Source: a virus. Taken from it: 64,000 nt of DNA. The stretch spans positions 1-64,000 of the IMG/VR virus record IMGVR_UViG_3300043438_001998; one strand, given 5' to 3'. Below, one piece after another: positions 8,622 through 16,531 of this stretch. Below the pieces are notes generated by a model. That model was not told the origin of the DNA. It was given only the letters and a program-made list of their open reading frames with translations, and made no database searches. A program made the translations under genes and the position numbers. Position 1 is the first letter of the stretch; every line of letters begins with the position of its first letter.

Positions 8622-8639
8622 CAATTGAGTTACAGAGGA

Positions 8640-8831
8640 TTACTTCTTTTTACCATCTGGAATGGCAGTACCTTCAAGTTTCTTGTGAACCTTGATAGTC
8701 TTGCAAACTTCTTTTTCCTTCTTGGTTTTTGGATCCATTTGTTTTACACATGCCTTTTTAGTTTCTGCTTCGGCATGTACTGCTGTAGTTGCAAATAAAC
8801 CAATTGTTAAAGCTAATAGATATTTTGTCAT
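8640..8831 (-). CDS. Small secreted Lys-rich protein
   Basis: A classical signal peptide (MTKYLLALTIGLFATTAVHA) precedes a short, highly charged mature part with two Cys residues (ACVKQMDP and EVCKTI) that could form a disulfide in the periplasm. At 63 residues it is last in the lysis-region operon. Its function is not recognised; an accessory periplasmic role near lysis is an inference from position. Confidence 0.6.
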   Translation of the reverse strand: MTKYLLALTIGLFATTAVHAEAETKKACVKQMDPKTKKEKEVCKTIKVHKKLEGTAIPDGKKK

Positions 8832-9052
8832 TTTGTACCCTTTTTAGTAAATTTTTCAGACGCTGTAAGTCCCAACCCGCCTAACACAATATACATCATT
8901 GCATCAAATGTGGTAGCACTTACTTTTTTTTCAAAAAACAACTCTGTAACGAAACCAATTGCTACCAGTACAAAAGCTAGTAATGTAATTACTCTCTTAC
9001 TACTTGGATTGATTTCGCCTTCTGCTTTTAACATATCAGTTAAAAAACTCAT
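8828..9052 (-). CDS. Small two-TM membrane protein, holin candidate
   Basis: The 74-residue protein has two hydrophobic segments (VITLLAFVLVAIGFVTELFF and MMYIVLGGLGLTA) flanked by charged ends, a topology seen in holins and in phage DUF-type membrane proteins. It overlaps the downstream secreted gene by 4 bp (ATGA). It lies in the lysis region with endolysin and spanins. A holin role is inferred from topology and neighbourhood only. Confidence 0.6.
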   Translation of the reverse strand: MSFLTDMLKAEGEINPSSKRVITLLAFVLVAIGFVTELFFEKKVSATTFDAMMYIVLGGLGLTASEKFTKKGTK

Positions 9053-9064
9053 TTTACCTTTTCC

Positions 9065-9520
9065 TTAAATTTCTGGAAATGCTGGCTGTATTGGAGCTGG
9101 CTTACCATTTACCATTTGTATTGCGTCGCCAAATGGAGCTGCTGCCATTGGTGCTGCGCCAAAACTAGGTGCTGCGCCAAAACTAGGTGCAGCTACGGAA
9201 GGTGGTGGGGGTGGTGTGTACGGTTTAGTTGCAGCATCAATCGCTTTACCACGCAAATCTTTGTCGTCACCGGCCAACATAATGCCTGACAGGGTGCCTG
9301 TCAAGAATGTGGCAACAGGAATAATAAGCTCAAAGAACTTGTTATCCACTGGACTCATCCCATTCATTGGTTGTGTAACAAAAATCAAACTAAACAAAAC
9401 AACAAACACAATGCCAAACAAGGTTAAACCAAGAATGATGCCGATAAAAAACTTTAATCGTGCATTTAGCTCATCTGTTGTGTATTTTTCTCCGGACCAT
9501 AATTGTTGAATCATTTGCAA
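9065..9520 (-). CDS. Membrane protein with Pro/Ala-rich tail, holin candidate
   Basis: Two long hydrophobic segments (about residues 22-50 and 65-88) follow a charged N-terminus. The C-terminal third is low in complexity, with PPPPPSVAAP and a duplicated APSFGA unit. The duplicated unit is encoded by a 21-bp direct repeat near 9158-9195. The protein sits between the endolysin and other membrane genes of the lysis cassette. It could be the holin or an antiholin-like partner, which sequence alone does not decide. Confidence 0.55.
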   Translation of the reverse strand: MQMIQQLWSGEKYTTDELNARLKFFIGIILGLTLFGIVFVVLFSLIFVTQPMNGMSPVDNKFFELIIPVATFLTGTLSGIMLAGDDKDLRGKAIDAATKPYTPPPPPSVAAPSFGAAPSFGAAPMAAAPFGDAIQMVNGKPAPIQPAFPEI

Positions 9521-9756
9521 TCTCCTTTAGATGTATATTGTGGTGCAAGTGGTACCATAGATTGAATAGGTTTACCTGCTTTGTCTTTATTGTAGTGCTG
9601 TAGGTCTTCGGGACAAGTTCCGTTTGCACTACAGTACGGCTTCTTGCATTGCTGACTATCCCAGTTTTCGGGATCCTGACAGGGATACCGATAACGCTCG
9701 CCACAAGCAACGAGCAATGGTAGCAATAATACTGCCAGAGTATATCTCATTGTCAT
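9511..9756 (-). CDS. Cys-rich lipoprotein in lysis cassette
   Basis: A lipoprotein signal (LAVLLLPLLVAC) ends in a lipobox Cys, followed by a short Cys-rich mature region (CQDPENW, CKKPYCSANGTCP). It overlaps the endolysin stop by 4 bp. It should be exported and lipid-anchored to the membrane. An outer-membrane spanin-like role is possible, but a better Rz1-like candidate exists at 10430-10702. Confidence 0.6.
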   Translation of the reverse strand: MTMRYTLAVLLLPLLVACGERYRYPCQDPENWDSQQCKKPYCSANGTCPEDLQHYNKDKAGKPIQSMVPLAPQYTSKGDCK

Positions 9757-10367
9757 GCTCCTAGTACGTGCAACATGTGATTATAATGCTTGATGCGATC
9801 GTCTAAGCCAATATAACCACCATTGATCTTTTTGGTCATTTGTTTGATATCACCAGCATCAGCTTCTTTGTTTAAGTTATTACTTTCCCAAAACCAACAG
9901 GCACTTTGTGCAGCACCCTCGAATGTTTCTAGGTATGCACTGGCTTCTTCGGGATTGACTTCAATACTGGCTGCAAACCATTCATAGTTTGTTTTACCAG
10001 TCAATTGAATTAGTCCACGTCCACGATACTTAAAGCCATCGCCTGAGGCTTCGTCTCCGTTGCCCATACGATTTCCGTAAATTTTATTTGCAATCTTTGC
10101 AGGCTGCTTTTCATAAGCTTTTGCAGTGCCCATGTCTTGGAAGTATTTTGGAAATACTTTCATTAAACTTTCTGCTTTATAATTCAAGTTCTCAGACAGA
10201 AACCTAAATCCTCCCGACTCATGAGCACACTGAGCAACAAATGCTGCTACTCGCTTGGGTGTGTTGATTTCATAATCAGGTAATAATTGATTCAGAGCTT
10301 TAACCCAATGGTCAGCATACAGAATACCGGGAACCATCTCTTTTAATTGACTTACCGTTAATTGCAT
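9753..10367 (-). CDS. GH19 (chitinase-like) endolysin
   Basis: The 204-residue protein carries the glycoside hydrolase 19 signature: FVAQCAHESGGFRFLSENL with its catalytic Glu, then YRGRGLIQLTGKTNY, then a terminal helix with INGGYIGLDDR. GH19 endolysins cut peptidoglycan glycan strands. No signal peptide is seen, so holin-dependent release is expected. Spanin-like and membrane proteins flank it. Confidence 0.92.
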   Translation of the reverse strand: MQLTVSQLKEMVPGILYADHWVKALNQLLPDYEINTPKRVAAFVAQCAHESGGFRFLSENLNYKAESLMKVFPKYFQDMGTAKAYEKQPAKIANKIYGNRMGNGDEASGDGFKYRGRGLIQLTGKTNYEWFAASIEVNPEEASAYLETFEGAAQSACWFWESNNLNKEADAGDIKQMTKKINGGYIGLDDRIKHYNHMLHVLGA

Positions 10368-10379
10368 TTCATCTCCTTG

Positions 10380-10433
10380 TTATTTGTTGTGTTTGCCGCC
10401 ACATACAGGACAGCTTTCTTGTTCTTGATTCAT
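10380..10433 (-). CDS. Possible 17-residue CxxC microprotein
   Basis: An ATG at 10433 overlaps the stop of the spanin-like gene (ATGA) after a GAGGAAG ribosome binding site. It opens a 17-codon frame containing CPVCGGKH, half of a zinc-ribbon-like knuckle. The good ribosome binding site and coupling suggest translation, but length limits the support. Confidence 0.35.
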   Translation of the reverse strand: MNQEQESCPVCGGKHNK

Positions 10434-10702
10434 TTGACTTCCTCGAATATCTGTTTCTGCTTGGTGTACCAGTCATTCCAAAGTTCCACTTTGAGTTGAC
10501 ATTCTTTATACTGACCGTAGTTTTCTACCACCACTGACAAAGTTTTACTCAGCTCAGTGGTACCTTCGGGCACCATTTTTAAGTCAGGACAGGCTTGTTT
10601 TAATTCTTCGGGCACATCAGGAAACGTGCGTTTGACTGGAACATGATTTACAGCACACGAGGTCAATAACAATACAGGAATTAAGGCCAATAATTGTTTC
10701 AC
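10430..10702 (-). CDS. Rz1-like outer-membrane spanin lipoprotein
   Basis: The N-terminus MKQLLALIPVLLLTSC is a lipoprotein signal with a lipobox Cys. The mature part contains CPDLKMVPEGTTELSKTLSV and YKECQLKVELWNDWYTKQK, the layout of phage Rz1-like or fused spanin lipoproteins. It overlaps the upstream i-spanin candidate by 4 bp, as expected of a spanin pair that bridges the periplasm to fuse the two membranes at lysis. Confidence 0.8.
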   Translation of the reverse strand: MKQLLALIPVLLLTSCAVNHVPVKRTFPDVPEELKQACPDLKMVPEGTTELSKTLSVVVENYGQYKECQLKVELWNDWYTKQKQIFEEVK

Positions 10703-11181
10703 TGTGGATCCTCACGTTTTAGTGGCTGCACTTCCACTGTGGACTTGCGTGACTTTGCTGCTTCATTTAGCAAATTGATTGCTTCCGGGGCAACGCGACA
10801 GTCTTGGTCAATGATCTTTTGTACTTCTCGTATCTTTTCTTGCACAACAACCACGTCTTGTTTGACCACTTTGATTCGGTCAATGTAGACTTTCTTAATT
10901 ACGGTGTTTGTTTCAACACTTTTCTTTTCAGAATCAGCAACTTGTTGTTGTAACGCAGCCACTTGCTCACGCCAGATCATTTCTGTAGTATAGCCGCCGT
11001 ACCAGTATACTCCGCTGCAGAACAGCACAATTGAAACAATTTGTATTGGGGTGCGATAGATATTGATCCAAGGGATGAATCTGATGAAAAAACCCAACAG
11101 AATGCCCAGAGCGCCTAGTCCCATGAGCGCATATACTATTAGTAAAATAAAACTATCTGGTAATAAATGTAGTAGCCACAT
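10699..11181 (-). CDS. Rz-like inner-membrane spanin
   Basis: Three hydrophobic segments in the first 75 residues precede a long coiled-coil region (about 85-150) with Gln/Val/Lys heptads, such as REQVAALQQQVADSEKK. The layout suits an i-spanin, although extra TM segments are unusual for Rz. The Rz1-like lipoprotein follows with a 4-bp overlap. A late-like promoter (11208-11217) lies just upstream, so this probably heads the lysis operon. Confidence 0.7.
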   Translation of the reverse strand: MWLLHLLPDSFILLIVYALMGLGALGILLGFFIRFIPWINIYRTPIQIVSIVLFCSGVYWYGGYTTEMIWREQVAALQQQVADSEKKSVETNTVIKKVYIDRIKVVKQDVVVVQEKIREVQKIIDQDCRVAPEAINLLNEAAKSRKSTVEVQPLKREDPQ

Positions 11182-11207
11182 AACCTATACTGTATAATTG
11201 ATATACA

Positions 11208-11217
11208 GTATTTATGG
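11208..11217 (-). promoter_or_regulatory. T4-late-like promoter element (CATAAATACT) for lysis operon
   Basis: The minus strand reads CATAAATACT about 27 bp upstream of the spanin-like start, fitting late expression of lysis genes. Confidence 0.5.
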
Positions 11218-11228
11218 TTTTGAGCGTT

Positions 11229-11780
11229 TTACAGGATGCCGGCCAGGCTGCGCAGGCTTTGTGTGTAGTCATTTTTGGGTGCTTTGGTGGTTACAGCAAC
11301 ACCAGCTGCATTACGCATCTCGTCTAATTCTTTAGTGCCAAACTTGCGTAGGTAGTCCTGCGTGGTCAACGGGACGTTTGTGCCAATAGAATCTGCAGTA
11401 AGCTCAAGTTCAGCTGGATTTGATCTAACAATCATGCGCCAATCATCCAAGTCTTGATCCGTTAAATTCATTAGATCTTTCATCATGCTCATGACAAGAT
11501 CGGGAATATCGCGAGTTCTGTCACATTCAACAAATACTATGTAGTCACCGTCATTCATTTCACCGGCGCTGATATCAGCGTCAATTACCCATTCATACCC
11601 TTTTTCAATGAAATTTACCAGATCTTCAGCTGGCTCACGGCCTGTTACTTTGAAACTCAGTACAATAATATCTTCATCGCGACCCATCTTGCTTTTGTAT
11701 TCGTCAATGTGCAACTCAGGATGTACCAAGCGCATCAAATTGTTGGCTTCTAGCCCTTCGTTAATATTAGAATCCTGCAT
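11229..11780 (-). CDS. Conserved T4-type phage protein, probably structural
   Basis: The start is taken as the ATG at 11780 (MQDSNINEG), which follows AAGGAC; a longer frame to 11822 lacks a site of that quality. The core reads ELHIDEYKSKMG, VSFK-like strands and YEWVIDADISAGEMNDGDY, a pattern I associate with a conserved protein near virion genes of T4-type cyanophages. The exact function is unknown. It overlaps the upstream structural-type gene by 14 bp. Confidence 0.65.
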   Translation of the reverse strand: MQDSNINEGLEANNLMRLVHPELHIDEYKSKMGRDEDIIVLSFKVTGREPAEDLVNFIEKGYEWVIDADISAGEMNDGDYIVFVECDRTRDIPDLVMSMMKDLMNLTDQDLDDWRMIVRSNPAELELTADSIGTNVPLTTQDYLRKFGTKELDEMRNAAGVAVTTKAPKNDYTQSLRSLAGIL

Positions 11781-12339
11781 TTTGTTGTCCTTGGGTAGTA
11801 GATTCAATTCCTTGCGCAGCATTTACCGGAGCAGCACTATCAGTCTTGTACATGTTATCTTCGGTACCAGTTTCGTAGCTTTGTTCGATGTCCTCAACGT
11901 CAATGGTGCCAGATTCCAGCTCTAGACTACCTTGATTGATTTCTTGCATCAGCTGTTTGGGCATAACAATTTCCACAAGCCAAATTGGTACTCGGGCTTG
12001 TTTGGGTACGTGGGTACCTGGCTTAAAATCCTTGGGATCCTTGACTTTGACGGGATACTGTAAATGATCTTTTTTGTAGCGCACTTCGCACCCGTAATCT
12101 AGTAGTCTTTGCCCACCCCGCGGGTCCGGCATAAACTTATAGGGCCACATAAAAGTACAGGTTATAAAATACTTTTCATATTCAGGCCCTTGTACCAATT
12201 CGCCACGTTTCCAATTTTCAAACACATAAACATCTAGCTCGTCAATTACTCGCTCAAAGTCCAACAGGCTGTTTACAGCACTGTCTGTCAATGAAATAGT
12301 CTTGATGTTTTCGATTATATCTTTAATATCTGTGGCCAT
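11767..12339 (-). CDS. Probable virion structural protein
   Basis: The 190-residue protein has a central region with YFITCTFMWPYKFMPDPRGG and CEVRYKKDHLQYPVKV, resembling a conserved structural protein of T4-type marine phages. The C-terminal 40 residues are acidic and disordered-looking. Tail or neck assembly is plausible. No T4 gene number can be assigned from the sequence alone. Confidence 0.6.
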   Translation of the reverse strand: MATDIKDIIENIKTISLTDSAVNSLLDFERVIDELDVYVFENWKRGELVQGPEYEKYFITCTFMWPYKFMPDPRGGQRLLDYGCEVRYKKDHLQYPVKVKDPKDFKPGTHVPKQARVPIWLVEIVMPKQLMQEINQGSLELESGTIDVEDIEQSYETGTEDNMYKTDSAAPVNAAQGIESTTQGQQNAGF

Positions 12340-12355
12340 ATTAATTCCTGTTCAA

Positions 12356-12904
12356 TTATTTATCGAATAATTCAGCTATCTCATTGGGAATCCAGGGAAC
12401 TAGCATACGCTCAGGATGCCATACTATGCCGGCCAAGTTACCATCTATCCATGCTTCGCAGTTGCCTTGGTCGTCATTGACTAGCACTGTTGCTTTTGTA
12501 TGTGGCCGTTTAATATACAACGTATGATAACTATTTACATGTTTGATTCCACTAAAATAACTAACGTTGTGAGTCACGTCAGCATGTCCACTAATATTGC
12601 CTATTTGCCCACCAAGTATATCAGTTAGTAAAAAACACCCATGACAGATTCCGATTACTGGCTTTTGTAACACCATCATGGCATGAGCCAGTCTAATTTC
12701 AGTTAAACGCCTGATTGTGCTATCGTTGCCGCCAGTTATAACAAAACAATCCAATTGATGCGCAATTGATTCAAAATTTTGATTGGGCCTGTTTGCAATA
12801 GGAAAAAGCGTATGTGTGTTAAAGAAGGAATACCACCCTTGCTCTAATGCATCATACGCTCTTTTTTTATGTAACAGGACTCGTTGGCTGAGCCCAATAT
12901 TCAT
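12356..12904 (-). CDS. Class I glutamine amidotransferase-like protein
   Basis: The fold is marked by FVITGGNDS, the nucleophile elbow GICHGCF with its Cys, and the His-Pro-Glu motif WHPERM, giving a complete Cys-His-Glu triad. The overall plan is like peptidase C26 (gamma-glutamyl hydrolase-like) enzymes acting on gamma-glutamyl amides. The natural substrate cannot be read from the sequence. The gene follows the ferritin-like gene with no spacing. Confidence 0.8.
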   Translation of the reverse strand: MNIGLSQRVLLHKKRAYDALEQGWYSFFNTHTLFPIANRPNQNFESIAHQLDCFVITGGNDSTIRRLTEIRLAHAMMVLQKPVIGICHGCFLLTDILGGQIGNISGHADVTHNVSYFSGIKHVNSYHTLYIKRPHTKATVLVNDDQGNCEAWIDGNLAGIVWHPERMLVPWIPNEIAELFDK

Positions 12905-13600
12905 TTACCAACCGTAAGCATCTGCAACAAGTTGTCGTCCGTCAACATTGGCAGTAGTGTTACGGCAGCTAATGTCATATAGATCCTTGCGCATCAAATT
13001 GACTAAAGATTCAATTCGTGTTTGCTCCTCGGCACTACTAACTAACTTCTCTAATGCCATTGCACCAATCTTACTATGGAAGCCTTCATCTTTGGCAATC
13101 TTGGCATAGGCATTACTAACAAATTCATCTTCAATGCAATCAGCCATTTGATTCCATACTGCTTCGGCACGGCCTTCGGCAACCAATTGATAAGCGGCTA
13201 GTGCTGCCGGGTCAGTTTCTGCACAGTATTTTTGTAATAGACTAGCACCTTTTGCTGTTGGGTTGGCAGCTTCAGCAGCAATAGCAGCAGCAACATTAAC
13301 TGGGGAACCTTGGATATGTTCAATTACTTCCTTGACCAGGCGAAAATGCACTGCTTCGTCGTGTGCTTGTTGGGTCAACAGTTGTAGTTCAACAGGATCT
13401 GCATCTGCAGGCATATTAGCCACTTGTTGAGCAATTTCTACCATGTTCATACGCTCGTTGATCATGCGACCGATAAAATGTGTAATCAATTCCTCTTGCG
13501 GGGGTTTACTATCAAAGTATGCTTTTACATTGATTTGACTTGCTTTAAACAATGCTTGATTTTCATCACGCAATTTGTTTACAAATTGTTTTGCGTTCAC
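12905..13600 (-). CDS. Ferritin-like diiron protein
   Basis: The helical protein carries two ExxH metal-binding motifs (EAVH near residue 84 and EGFH near residue 177), with further Glu residues in the intervening helices (for example GRAEAVWNQMADCIEDE). That is a four-helix-bundle diiron centre, as in ferritin-like oxidases and hydroxylases such as MiaE. The initiation codon is GTG/ATG-type after an AAGGAG site, with a late-like promoter at 13627-13636. Substrate or storage role is unknown. Confidence 0.72.
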   Translation of the reverse strand: MNAKQFVNKLRDENQALFKASQINVKAYFDSKPPQEELITHFIGRMINERMNMVEIAQQVANMPADADPVELQLLTQQAHDEAVHFRLVKEVIEHIQGSPVNVAAAIAAEAANPTAKGASLLQKYCAETDPAALAAYQLVAEGRAEAVWNQMADCIEDEFVSNAYAKIAKDEGFHSKIGAMALEKLVSSAEEQTRIESLVNLMRKDLYDISCRNTTANVDGRQLVADAYGW

Positions 13601-13626
13601 GGGGATTCTCCTTGTGTATATACCCT

Positions 13627-13636
13627 AATATTTATC
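13627..13636 (-). promoter_or_regulatory. T4-late-like promoter element (GATAAATATT)
   Basis: The minus strand reads GATAAATATT about 27 bp upstream of the ferritin-like gene. Confidence 0.4.
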
Positions 13637-13639
13637 AAT

Positions 13640-14314
13640 TTAACCGGTTGTTGGTCCATTTATGTTTCTTTCTTTATAAGTTCGACGACCTGCACGAATA
13701 TGTTCATCCAACCAATGAGTTTCAATTGGAGTTACGTACTTGTGATTGGCGTCTTTGTCAATGAACGCATTAATTGAATCGTTGTCCCATGCAATAGGAA
13801 AATCTAATATACCTGACAACCATTTGAGATAATACTTACCATGTAGGAAAAAAGCTTCATGATCTACAAAATGTACAGCATGCTCGCCGGGTAATATGTT
13901 TTCGTAATAATATTGTTGTGCAAGTGATAATGAACTGAACCCATTCATTAACCGTTGTTGTTGTACAGTATTGATATTCTTATCACGTACAATAATAGCA
14001 ATGGTTACACGAATTCCCAATTCTGCTGCACGGTCGGCAACTTCGCGTATCTTAGGGACAATACGTACTCCGTCCATGTACACCGGACAACTTACATTGG
14101 CTAAAAAGTACTGACTGTTAGCAAACTTGTCTGCAGTTAATCGTTCAGGATATTGCCAGTACTCTGCAAAGGGCTCAATATCGCTAGGAACCCAATATTG
14201 AGATTTTAAATCTTCCCAACCTTTAACATCCGGATGTTGACTCAAAATCCTACTAAAAAAATGATTGCCGGACCCTTGTGGTCCAGTGACAATCAATAGA
14301 TGTTTTTCCTGCAT
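13640..14314 (-). CDS. P-loop sulfotransferase-like protein
   Basis: A nucleotide-binding P-loop reads TGPQGSGNHFFSRIL at residues 10-24, as in PAPS-dependent sulfotransferases that begin GxxxSGT/N. A second block resembles the 3'-phosphate-binding region (VTIAIIVRDKNINTVQQQR). The protein at 14553-15137 is similar in plan. Sulfation of a surface glycan or virion component is possible, but a nucleotide kinase is not excluded. Confidence 0.6.
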   Translation of the reverse strand: MQEKHLLIVTGPQGSGNHFFSRILSQHPDVKGWEDLKSQYWVPSDIEPFAEYWQYPERLTADKFANSQYFLANVSCPVYMDGVRIVPKIREVADRAAELGIRVTIAIIVRDKNINTVQQQRLMNGFSSLSLAQQYYYENILPGEHAVHFVDHEAFFLHGKYYLKWLSGILDFPIAWDNDSINAFIDKDANHKYVTPIETHWLDEHIRAGRRTYKERNINGPTTG

Positions 14315-14322
14315 AATTTTTC

Positions 14323-14556
14323 CTATTTAAAAAAGTATATGTAAATTAGGCCCGGGATGATAATAAAGTATTGCGGAATAAAATTAAGCATCAATGCTTT
14401 CTCATTCCATCGCCATCCCACATAAATCCAGCCTGCTGCTCCTACCATTTGCAGTAAACTATTCCACGGAGTTAACCCTAGTACATGAAATACCATTGCA
14501 ACTAAAATTGTGCATGCACTTGCATACTTAATATACCAAACGTGATCGTGTTTCAT
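14323..14556 (-). CDS. Small membrane protein (three hydrophobic segments)
   Basis: This 77-residue protein has hydrophobic segments at about 10-30, 33-48 and 56-76, including MVGAAGWIYVGWRWNEKALM. It sits between two sulfotransferase-like genes and overlaps the upstream one by 4 bp. Cytoplasmic membrane location is expected. The function is unknown. Confidence 0.6.
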   Translation of the reverse strand: MKHDHVWYIKYASACTILVAMVFHVLGLTPWNSLLQMVGAAGWIYVGWRWNEKALMLNFIPQYFIIIPGLIYIYFFK

Positions 14557-15137
14557 TTAATCAATGCTACTAGCACATCGGGATAAGTTCTGTCTACTGT
14601 AACAGTTTGGCCCATATTTGTTAACACCCAATTGGCTGTAAAGTATTCCCACGTGACATTGTTCTTACACCCATATTCTAATATCTGTTGGTTTGATCTT
14701 GATATCTCGTACAACATGTTAGTACTATCTTTGTACCATTTATAATCTGGGTACTGAATTTGAAAGCCACCAGCTTCGTGCCACCAGGAGTAACTGGTCA
14801 GGTCAGGACGATACACCAGCATTATCCAGTCATCTGAATAACATTTTTCTATTTCGTCAAACTTGTCAGGCCAGTTATGACTCTTAACTAAACGACAACC
14901 ACCTGGGTTTGCCCATGCTTGATCAATATAATTATGATCTGACCACAAGATCAATGGTTCAAACTCCATACCCCACCCAAAATAAGCACCAAGATGGCCA
15001 GTATAGGCATGATGTGTATAGGTTCTGCTAGGTAAGCGATCACTGGTATTAAATCCTGCACCAGATTCTAATGCCTGAGCAATACCGCTCCATCGGCTTC
15101 CCGGAACACCAGTAAAAAAGATCCTATTGGGTAACAT
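14553..15137 (-). CDS. P-loop sulfotransferase-like protein
   Basis: The N-terminal RIFFTGVPGSRWSGIAQAL is a phosphosulfate-binding P-loop-like element. A later WIMLVYRPDLTSYSWWHEAG block resembles the second PAPS-binding segment. At 194 residues it is short for a full sulfotransferase. It is divergent from the methyltransferase gene on the other strand, with only 14 bp between starts, so both promoters must overlap coding or be farther away. Substrate unknown. Confidence 0.55.
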   Translation of the reverse strand: MLPNRIFFTGVPGSRWSGIAQALESGAGFNTSDRLPSRTYTHHAYTGHLGAYFGWGMEFEPLILWSDHNYIDQAWANPGGCRLVKSHNWPDKFDEIEKCYSDDWIMLVYRPDLTSYSWWHEAGGFQIQYPDYKWYKDSTNMLYEISRSNQQILEYGCKNNVTWEYFTANWVLTNMGQTVTVDRTYPDVLVALIK

Positions 15138-15151
15138 GTATAACTATAGTT

Positions 15152-15679
15152 ATGCATACTCAACAATCGCTTAATAATTATTTCAGCAATCACTGGCGAG
15201 GCTACTTGAATCTATATCAGTATTCTGGAGTTAATCTTGCCAAAAAGATTCAACACAATGAATATGTTTTAGACGTAGGATGTGGATTAAACGCTTTTAA
15301 ATCACTAGTGCCCAATTTGATAGGTATTGATCCTGCGTTCCCGCAAGCAGATCATCAGATTGCTATAGAAGATTTTAGAACAACTCAATTATTTGATGTT
15401 GCTTTTTGTTTAGGAAGTATTAACTTTGGTAATGAAACCAAGATTAAAAATCAGATTCAGCGTGTAATAAGTTTGCTCAAACCTGCTGCTAGGATATACT
15501 GGCGTTGTAACCCCGGACGACAGGATCACGGTAATACAGAATGTAAGTCAATTGAATTTTTTCCGTGGAGCCCGGAGTTATTAATAGAATATGCAACTCA
15601 ATTTGGTTTTGAGGTACTGGATATTAAGAATGACCTAAACAACAGGATCTATTGTGAGTGGGCACGGTCTATTACTTAG
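15152..15679 (+). CDS. SAM-dependent methyltransferase
   Basis: Motif I VLDVGCGLNAF is at about residues 39-49, followed by LIGIDPAF (acidic ribose-binding turn), then FDVAFCLGSINF and a late strand IYWRCNPG. This is a class I Rossmann methyltransferase, 175 residues. It begins the plus-strand island. Its acceptor (glycan, small molecule or protein) is not indicated. Confidence 0.8.
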   Translation: MHTQQSLNNYFSNHWRGYLNLYQYSGVNLAKKIQHNEYVLDVGCGLNAFKSLVPNLIGIDPAFPQADHQIAIEDFRTTQLFDVAFCLGSINFGNETKIKNQIQRVISLLKPAARIYWRCNPGRQDHGNTECKSIEFFPWSPELLIEYATQFGFEVLDIKNDLNNRIYCEWARSIT

Positions 15680-15776
15680 TTTATAAAAATATTTTATCTA
15701 TAGTGTTTAAATGAACAATTCAAACTCTTAAATATTTGAGTAGACGTTGAGTCTACACCATAACCAGGAGGCAGTC

Positions 15777-16514
15777 TTGAGCAAACGCCGTCGCAGCGAA
15801 GTAGCACAATTAACCGTAGTAAGCAACAATAACACAACTAGTTTTGATACCTACCAAAAGCAACGTAAACCAATAGCATTAACCCCTAAAAGTCGTAACC
15901 AAGAAACCTACATAGATTTACTAGAAAATCCACAACGCTTAATAGTATTTGCATCAGGCCCGGCAGGCACAGGCAAAACTATGCTGGCTGTGTTGGCTGC
16001 ATTAAAAGCATTTAGAGCTGGAGAATGCTCTCGAATTGTTATTACCAGGCCCGCAGTAGGCGTTGATGACGAGCAACATGGATTTTTGCCGGGTACACTA
16101 AATCAAAAGATGGAGCCGTGGACACGCCCCATATTTGATATTATAGAAGAGTATTATAAACCACAGGAAGTGGCTCGTTTGCTAGACGAAAAATATATAG
16201 AGATTGCTCCACTAGCTTACATGCGTGGGCGGACATTTAAAAACTCGTGGATCATTGCTGATGAAATGCAGAATGCCACACCTTCTCAGATGAAAATGCT
16301 GCTCACTAGACTAGGAGAAAATTCCAAGATGGTTGTAACCGGGGACACCCAGCAGGCCGACCGTAAGGCCAAGGACAACGGATTGCTAGATTTTCAGCGG
16401 CTATTAGCCAACTTTGGAAACAGCCAATACATTGCTGGTGTTGAATTTGCTATCAAAGATGTTCGTAGACATCCAGCTGTAGCAGAAGTTCTTAAATTGT
16501 ACGGGGAGGAATAG
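15777..16514 (+). CDS. phoH: PhoH-family ATPase
   Basis: The chosen start is TTG at 15777, five bases after AGGAGG; an upstream TTG at 15747 lacks such a site. The protein has Walker A GPAGTGKT, the PhoH hallmark ITRPAVGVDDEQHGFLPGTL, and Walker B SWIIADEMQNATPSQM. PhoH-like ATPases are common phage genes and are part of host phosphate-starvation regulons. In this genome it coexists with PstS and a phosphate porin. Its substrate in phages is unsettled; RNA-related roles are suggested for the family. Confidence 0.93.
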   Translation: MSKRRRSEVAQLTVVSNNNTTSFDTYQKQRKPIALTPKSRNQETYIDLLENPQRLIVFASGPAGTGKTMLAVLAALKAFRAGECSRIVITRPAVGVDDEQHGFLPGTLNQKMEPWTRPIFDIIEEYYKPQEVARLLDEKYIEIAPLAYMRGRTFKNSWIIADEMQNATPSQMKMLLTRLGENSKMVVTGDTQQADRKAKDNGLLDFQRLLANFGNSQYIAGVEFAIKDVRRHPAVAEVLKLYGEE

Positions 16515-16531
16515 GTTATCGTAAATACTGG